Below the pieces are notes generated by a model, which saw nothing but the letters and a program-made list of their open reading frames with translations, was not told where the DNA came from and did no database searches. A DNA stretch of 64,000 nt from Hofstenia miamia (lineage: Eukaryota; Xenacoelomorpha; Acoela). The DNA is taken from the NCBI GenBank assembly GCA_004352715.1, contig SCFE01000043.1:881460-945459 (forward strand). Reading direction: 5' to 3'. Positions 57,760 to 64,000 of this stretch are shown in pieces. How positions within the stretch are numbered: the first letter of the stretch is position 1; the number at the start of each line of letters is the position of its first letter. The position numbers were made by a program, and so were the translations under genes.

Positions 57760-59070
57760 AATATTTAATGTGGAAATGAAGAGAATAGAAGGAGTGAGTT
57801 ACAGAAAATGAAATGTCAGTAAATTTGTAGGAATATATTTAAGTAATTTATTCACAGCTCAGTTCTAAAAAGTCAGTGTCTTACATTTGAAACTGAAATA
57901 TGGAAATTATCAATAAATATTAATATACAAGTAAAAATTAGAATTTGTGAATTATTTTCAACAGCCCAAATCTACTAACGCCAATAATTTCAATTGAACT
58001 ACCACAATAATCACACCGTCGAATAAAATTATAGACAATCAATGTTATCAAATCTTTGAAATTGTCTTTAGTAAAATCCAGAAAGCTAATTGGAGTCGGC
58101 TATTGTCTGAACACTTAAAAGACTTAGAATAACACTGTAGCAATTAATTGAACACTTTATACTAATCTCTGGAAATATATGCATTTTCAAATTTTCCCTA
58201 CAAGTGATATTTCTCATGTGTGGGGAATTTTTAATGGTGTTTCGAGGGCAGATTGCACCAGACACTGTTGAAATGTTACTCCTTTTATAAACCAATAAAA
58301 ACTTGTAAAAATGGGATTGAATTTGTACGAAAATAGCGTTTGCTACGTATAGAATCTTCATACAAATAAAATTTTTTATGTGCATTTTTGGTAGTTCATA
58401 GGCGAAAAAACCTTAGAAGTTTTCCTCCTTTAAATATTTACTTGAACCATTATGCTTGCAAAAATGGTTCAAAGCTGACATTTTTAAGTGGACATTTTTG
58501 CGGATGAATTTTTTTTAGTGCGGATGTGAATTTTGAAATTTGGCGCGGATGGAACTAGGTGTAATTTTTGTGGAGGTGAGTTTTGATATTTTCATTCATG
58601 TCTATCATTGGATCCGATCTTTTCTTCTGGTTATCTAACAGTTTAAAATTTGATCATTTTATAATATTTGCCAATTATTAGTTACACAGGAATTAATTGT
58701 CCGAATACTATATAAATTTTCTCGTCTGAAGGTCTATTATAGGCTTACTATAGTAATACTTACTAATTCTTAACATTTCTTGATCCATATCAATTGACTC
58801 ATAACAAGAAAAGCTTCAAGAATTAAACAAATAATATTATGCAATGAGTTATTGCAAAATTCCGATATATCCAACAAAATTTACTATCTATACAATTGTA
58901 GCAAAGAGAATGAAATCGGAATATATACATGTAAATCTTCAGTAGAATTATAGAAATCGGTTATCTACTTACAAAGATATCGAAAAAATAAATACATCAC
59001 GTGTTTCGAAAAATTGTGACTTGATTACATGAATAGCAAACTGACGTCGATATTTTTAATTCGTTAGAAT
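57760..59070. other. AT-rich DNA with a short degenerate repeat
   Basis: At 58496-58580 a 'TGCGGATGTGAATTTT'-like unit of about 30 bases recurs three times imperfectly. The minus-strand frame 58086-58385 ('NISTVSGAICPRNTIK') is open but lacks splice sites or a known domain. Confidence 0.4.
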
Positions 59071-59072
59071 GC

Positions 59073-59229
59073 CTAACTTAACGATTCATTCTCTTCAACA
59101 AAATCATTTGTAACTTTGGAAGATTCAGTTTTTGTGTCATCATTTCTCTCGCTCAAATAAGTACCTGTATCAGCATCAAGAAATCTAGCATATGAGTCAA
59201 TACAGGAAAAACATAGTCGAGTATTAGCC
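59073..59229 (-). CDS. Candidate terminal exon of an unidentified host gene
   Basis: On the minus strand a 157-base segment after 'TTTCATAAG' encodes 51 residues: 'ANTRLCFSCIDSYARFLDAD' at the start, then a hydrophilic acidic stretch 'TGTYLSERNDDTKTES', ending 'DFVEENESLS' and TAG (59073-59075). Composition and residue order look like the cytoplasmic or disordered tail of a real protein. The frame stays open upstream to a TGA near 59259, and again beyond it ('TTRKRLVRFGLLDKSRNK'), so the exon boundary is uncertain. A further open segment, 59490-59560 ('INRWVRIKGFQYFFTFLD'), might be an earlier exon. The gene would run opposite to the receptor-like exon at 62018. No family is recognised. Confidence 0.4.
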
Positions 59230-59239
59230 CTTATGAAAT

Positions 59240-61080
59240 TTGAGATTTTCCTTCAAAAGTGGTTTTTTGCAGTTGAGGACTTATTTCTAGATTTGTCAAG
59301 GAGGCCAAACCTAACTAATCTTTTTCGAGTAGTAAGCGCTTATCTGATTTCGTAAAACGTAAATATACATAGAATACATGATTTTGCAATCCAACAAGCA
59401 CGATGACAGGCACCAAGCTTAGAAATTTGATCCACATGCATATATTGTATCGACTACGTCTACAAAGCTAAGAACAGACTTAGTATTTCTTGTTAACCTT
59501 AGTTCCACTTTCATTTTATCCAAGAATGTAAAGAAATATTGAAAGCCTTTGATACGAACCCATCTATTGATCTGTGAGTACTCATGTAATGATGACGTTT
59601 TTGTACTACACATTATTCTTGTACCTGAAGTGAAGTATATAAAAATATTTATTTTTTTCATTGAGAAATTCGATTATTGTGAAGACATTCAAATTCTTAT
59701 CATATCAAATTTTCAGATAATGAGTCAGTCTAATGCTCATGGAAGCAACAACTACCCTTAAATATATTTTGCTTTCTGGATAAAAACTGTAGAGCCTCGT
59801 TCGCGCGCCTCGTTTAAAAAATCAGAGGTTGTTTTCAATTTTCAATGTCTTCTTTTGTTCGTGAGTTATAAGCGCTGAATAAATTTTGAGGAAACCATCA
59901 CAAATTTTAAAAACTTCCTAGTGTAATAAGGTTTAATATCAACTAAATGTTCCAAGAGCAACTAAGCTGATGCAAATACTTAACTTTAATAGATCGAATC
60001 GAAAAATCGAAATTTCGAAAATTTTTAACCAAATAATAATATGCCGATCATTACGAGTCTTTATTTTTCGTAGAACAATAATTAATATTAAACGTTATTA
60101 TAAAGCAAAAAACTTTAGTCTATCATTCAAAACCAGCGGGTACGGCCTGGTAAAATCGGTACCAGCGAGTAAATTCCTACCCACACATCACTACTCGATA
60201 CTATGAATTTTGCATCCAAAACAGCAATTTGCGATTTTCAGTAGTATCTAATGACAAATCTTTGTTGGCAGGATTGCAAAACTGACATTATCATTGGTTT
60301 TTGAAATTTAATCATTAATTTTTTCGCTAACAACCATACCAAGTGTGATATGTTTACTTCATTTTGTATGATATGTATGGTTTATCACTATAGAATTGGG
60401 TTTCAGATATGATTTATTTTGATAGCTTCCTGAAGACCACATTCAGCATAAATATTGATTAGCTATCGAATTGTAACATGATCTGATTTTGTTAAAGCCC
60501 ATTGTAAGATATTCACTCGAACAACAGGCTCATTCTTTTATTCTGATAATAAAAGTTCAATAGGTTTATCCTGATATCAGAAAGAAAATTTCGGTTACTC
60601 TTTACACAAATCAGACAATGTTGCATCTGTTAAAAAATGACCTTTCTATAGAAAGTTTATCAAACATTTTATTCGGTTGTGAACAATTTTCATTTCCAAA
60701 TTCATTTATAAAAATCAACTGCAACCATTGTTTTATAGCCCATGGATCAATAACTAATAATATAATTAAATTCCATATATAATGGCAAAGTTATAAATAA
60801 ACCGGTTATTTCATTACATCTTGGTTGATCAAAGCCATATTGACAAAGCTTCTCATTGTATTTAAGAAAATTAACTAATTTTGGAGCATATTAAAGTATT
60901 TAGAATTAATTAATTCTTTTTTAAAAATTGCCACTTCAATTATTATAATTCAAATGGAAAATAATTATATTAAGTAGAGTGCCTAAGGAAGACAACTTGG
61001 ACTGCTACCTACTGTTCTAGATTTTGTTAATGATATTACTAGTTATTGCAATTTTATTTATCATTATGTATTTCCGAGTT
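59240..61080. other. AT-rich DNA; weak coding-like hints only
   Basis: Besides the minus-strand hints at 59260-59340 and 59419-59661 noted with the neighbouring exon, I see only random frames, including 59970-60206 on plus. Confidence 0.35.
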
Positions 61081-61087
61081 AATATAT

Positions 61088-61600
61088 GTCAACAAGATTT
61101 GTAGATTTCCATTGCCATTTTAAGAGTCTGTCTATGCCTAACAGGGCTGCCTTCTGTACTACTACTTTTCTCCACTCAAGTAGTGTTCTAACCAGAGGAA
61201 ATTTCATTCTGCGCTTCAACAAAATCTCAAATTGCCTCTGCCAATTTTCTATGGTCGATACTTTCATCATTTTACCTACATTCACCATCTCTATCCCTTT
61301 AATGTGGCTATGTCAATCACAATTTTCACTCTTTTCAACTTAATATCTGACTTCCATACTTCAATGTTCTCGGTTGTCTTCCATGGTATGAGTCTTTATG
61401 GCTCATACTTCATACTTATACACTATCCTCTGCTTCTTAACTATGCTGCCTGTTCAAGCTCCAGTCGATCACGCATCCTGCTGGTAGATATAGTTATTTG
61501 CTTCAACTTTTATGTCCTTGATTTTTTGACCTAGTTTGTCCTGATTATCTGTGCCTGTTCATGTGCTGCCAACGTTGGTTTTCTACTCTCTATTGTGGGT
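61088..61600 (-). pseudogene. RLE-type LINE tail (copy 4)
   Basis: On the minus strand, 'KYEP...IPWKTTENIEVWKSDI' parallels the 'WYEHKPQGVIENDKIKILWD' region of the better copy. 'VKIVIDIAT' parallels 'TVIDIAV', and 'VVVQKAALLGIDRLLKW' parallels 'VAQKAALLGTARVLRKA'. The stretch with the nuclease PD motif is deleted. Frame changes and stops abound. The same family as 7105-8276 and 38500-38850. Confidence 0.6.
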
Positions 61601-61710
61601 TTTTAAATTTTTCTAGCACTCTCCATGCATTGCCTCTATATTTAAAACATAATAAATGTATGACTTATAAAATCACTATATCCTATTCAAATGAGATCAA
61701 ACCTTTACAC

Positions 61711-61755
61711 TATATATATATATATATGTTGTTGTTGTTGTTGTTGTTGTTGTTA
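61711..61755. repeat. Compound (TA)n-(TTG)n microsatellite
   Basis: A TA run ending at about 61727 is followed by about nine GTT/TTG units. Confidence 0.9.
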
Positions 61756-62017
61756 TTGCCATAGATTAGACTAGAGCTTAAAATGCAGGTTACATAAAAC
61801 CCATTTTTAAACCACCAGTATCAAATGGCATAAATACAGTACTGATGCTTAGAAAAGGTATTCTGTTTTAATGGTGCAAAGTGCTCAATTAACATGAGCA
61901 TTACCAATAATTGAGTGCTCACAAAACTTAATTAGTGAATTAAAATTATCCTATATTTTTAAGGAAAAAGTATTATACATATTTCTCATTTGAAATTATT
62001 AATTAGATTTATTTTAG

Positions 62018-62085
62018 ATGGACCGACATTAGTCTACATAGAAATATTTGTGAACAATTTGGGACCTGTGGTGGAAGATCTCATG
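62018..62085 (+). CDS. 68-bp exon of a GABA-A/glycine-type Cys-loop receptor-like gene
   Basis: Cys-loop receptors are pentameric ligand-gated ion channels of the plasma membrane. The segment follows a good acceptor ('TTAGATTTATTTTAG') and precedes GT (donor 'ATG|GTACTA', weak). It is exactly 68 bases, entering after one base of a codon and leaving at a codon end. It encodes (D)'GPTLVYIEIFV' then 'NNLGPVVEDLM'. In GABA-A-type receptor genes a 68-bp exon with this phase encodes the first strand of the ligand-binding domain, with pattern 'PT.v...i.V..lGPV...-M', just before the 'YT.D..FRQ.W' exon. Alternating hydrophobic residues, 'GPV' and the final Met all fit without a gap. The next (about 221-bp) exon is not seen before a Tc1 element at 62788, so it would lie beyond the window. 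It could also be a relic. Confidence 0.7.
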
Positions 62086-62089
62086 GTAC

Positions 62090-62752
62090 TAAATTTCTTA
62101 TCATATCCACGTATATATTTATCAAGATTTTGGCAATGTACAATTTCAATTTGCTGTTGTTATTTGAATGAAATAATAAGAGAATACCTGAAAATATTTC
62201 CAGAAAAATTATTTTTGAATTATAAGAAACGAATAATTTCTTATTGATTAGTTGTATCAATGACAATCTGGGTGGAGTCGAATGACATATCCGATAGATG
62301 CCTAAAAAATGCATTCAGTCTTATTTGACATCAAGCACATTTCACATTGCAAAAATAAAAATGAATCAAATATTTAGAGTTTTAGTACATTTTTAGTCTG
62401 TAAAAATTTTCAGCCAAATATGTACAAAACATTACTCCACATACCTTTTTTGTTAATATTAAAAAATTGTAATTACTACTAAGGAAATTTACAACATCGC
62501 AATACCTAAAAATACCAATTTTTGCATTGAATTTGATAACTTCTTATTGCTTCAAATTATATATATATATATATGTATATTAGTGCTCCCCCTTTGTCCC
62601 AATATTCTTTAACCGGGCCGGATCGCTTCTTAACTTACGGATCCTTTAGATCTATGCATCTTTATTTATATTCAATTTCCAAGAAATGTTTTCAATTCCT
62701 ATATAATTTTGATTGAGAAGCACGTTGAAATGGGATAAGAATATTTAGAAGG

Positions 62753-62787
<35 letters not shown>
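62090..62787. other. Intron-like AT-rich DNA with (TA)n
   Basis: TA repeats occur near 62557-62580 and at 62754-62788. No further receptor exon was found here. Confidence 0.5.
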
Positions 62788-62794
<7 letters not shown>

Positions 62795-64000
62795 GGAAAT
62801 ATGTATTCGACCACCGTTCAGTTTTGAATAAATAATGAACATTCATTGGATAGAATGTGCTTAAATTTATAACTAATTGTTATTTTGATTAAGAATAGGA
62901 AAATTTGTATGTCTAATGCCTTAGAATATGTAGAATAACAATTGGCTATTAATTTTTAATCAAAATTAGAAAACTTGCATTGGAAAATTGTATTGGACCA
63001 CCTGAAAAAATTTTACCAAATGAGCAAATCCGAAAAACGTAAATTCGAAAATAAGATACATAAATTAGTAATTGATGCAATACAAGTACTTTGTAACAAA
63101 ATTGTCTTTTCTAATATTTAGTAAGATGTCCTTTTGAGCGAATAACATCTTCAAGGCGATCAGGGATTGAATCAAAAATCTTTCAAAAAAGCTGTTGGAA
63201 ATTGCTTAAAAATTTTTCTTTATTGCACTCCACAGCTCGTCTTCAGTGTGAAGAGTATGCTGTCCATTTCAATACTTGATCTCTTTCCACATATTTACGA
63301 TAATGTTAACGTCTTGAGATTGGCCAGGCCAGTCAGTCAGGATAGCAACCCTATTATATTGGGCAAAATTTTTCATTTCTTTTGAGGTATGACATGGAGC
63401 ACCATCCTGCTGATATATTGATCACTTGTAGGGAGTGGCAAGAGTTCCTTCTCTAGAATTCGAGCATATTAGGAGCTTAGGAGAGTACCTGTGATGTGAA
63501 CAATCTTGCATATTGCACCCCATACCATTAAAGACTTCCCACGATAATTCATGGTCCCCGGTAAGTTGAGGCAATATTCTGAACTTCTGCCCAGTTGGTC
63601 TCTTTATCAACATTATTTTCGATGAGTATAGCTCAAATCTTGACTCGTCTGAAAATATAATATTAGACCAATGTTCAGATGAATTGTCTCTCATTAAATT
63701 GGTCCACCTCACCCTGCTTAATCTTTGCTTTGAGATTAAGAATGGCTTTCTAGGTCCCATGAAAATCCCAATTGAGTACTTTTTCAGGATGTTTCGCACA
63801 GTTCTTGCTGTCACAAGGTGACCATCAGCCAATTCCTTGCGAAATTCCTTTGAAGTCTTCCTAGGATATCCTTTGAAATGCACAAAGGAGCTGATTGGGA
63901 GATTTCGGAGGTCTTCTTTGGTCTTACGGACTTTGGCTTGGGGCAATGACGTTTTCAGAAGTGAAACGTCTAATGATATCCCCGACAGTACTTCAAGGTC
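62788..64000 (-). mobile_element. Tc1-like transposon (element C), right part beyond the window
   Basis: The left end TAGTACTGGAAATATG emerges from a (TA)n tract and shares AGTACTGG with element B. A related TATT-GACCACC motif recurs inside (62803-62815 and 62990-63002), a sub-terminal direct repeat. The coding region on the minus strand continues past the window edge. Confidence 0.8.
63110..63946 (-). pseudogene. Tc1-like transposase of element C, catalytic Glu lost
   Basis: From 63946 downward: 'QAKVRKTKEDLRNLPISSF', a second DNA-binding part 'TARTVRNILKKYSIGI', then 'SNIIFSDESRFELYSSK' with the first catalytic Asp. After a break near 63420 comes 'YQQDGAPCHTSKEMKNF' with the second Asp, then 'DWPGQSQDVNIIVNMWKEIK'. 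In the last motif Val (GTA) replaces the essential Glu (GAA in relatives), a single-base change. The C-terminal 'DNFVTKY' lies near 63110. Frameshifts and the Glu-to-Val change make it inactive. Confidence 0.82.

Noticed and set aside
1-64000. CRISPR arrays, tRNA, rRNA, operons, bacterial promoters and terminators
   Set aside because: No regular spacer-repeat pattern, cloverleaf, rRNA text or adjacent co-oriented genes was seen; the sequence is eukaryotic in character.

Overview
The window looks like AT-rich, intron-rich, repeat-dominated nuclear DNA of a metazoan, most likely an invertebrate; I cannot name the species. The grounds are decayed LINE retrotransposons of two architectures, several Tc1-like DD34E transposons, hAT elements with 8-bp target-site duplications, many (TA)n microsatellites, and short open segments bounded by consensus GT/AG splice sites. 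I see no operons, ribosome binding sites, rRNA, tRNA or CRISPR arrays. Nearly all long open frames belong to mobile elements or run through N gaps or TA repeats.

Layout. 1-8.3 kb: a CR1/Jockey-like LINE 3' end lies tail-to-tail against an R2-type LINE with a restriction-like endonuclease (RLE); the junction is present three times. A hAT relic (2.8-3.3 kb) and a foldback element (3.46-3.68 kb) lie between. 9.8-12.4 kb: a long minus-strand LINE relic. 12.7-13.6 kb: possible minus-strand host exons. 15.4 kb: a well-bounded plus-strand exon candidate. 16.7-17.5 kb: a cluster of small palindromes. 20.2-21.4 kb: Tc1 relic. 21.7-23.2 kb: GC-richer plus-strand LINE ending at a hairpin. 23.5-32.8 kb: mostly featureless. 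32.8-37.8 kb: LINE with ORF1, 2A-like peptide, endonuclease and RT, partly duplicated by the assembly. 38.5 kb and 61.1-61.6 kb: further RLE-LINE tails. 40.4-40.8 kb: another RT relic. 43.2-44.4 kb: hAT-like element with perfect 8-bp TSD. 46.9-53.1 kb: three Tc1-like elements, the first two shuffled by single-N joins, the third nearly intact. 53.8-54.5 kb: second hAT element with perfect TSD. 57.3-57.5 kb: possible MITE. 59.1-59.2 kb: candidate minus-strand terminal exon. 62.8 kb to the end: another Tc1-like element.

The best host-gene signal is a 68-bp exon at 62018-62085. It matches in length, phase and residue pattern the short exon of GABA-A/glycine-type Cys-loop receptor genes. The 15423-15502 exon is phase-compatible as its upstream neighbour, which would imply a receptor-like gene with an intron of about 46.5 kb that holds much of the mobile DNA here.

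The assembly is imperfect. Two gaps are exactly 1000 N. Five others sit inside or beside (TA)n tracts. Six single-N joins link partly repeated contigs, so order and copy number at 1-8.7, 33-36.2 and 47-49.6 kb should not be taken literally.
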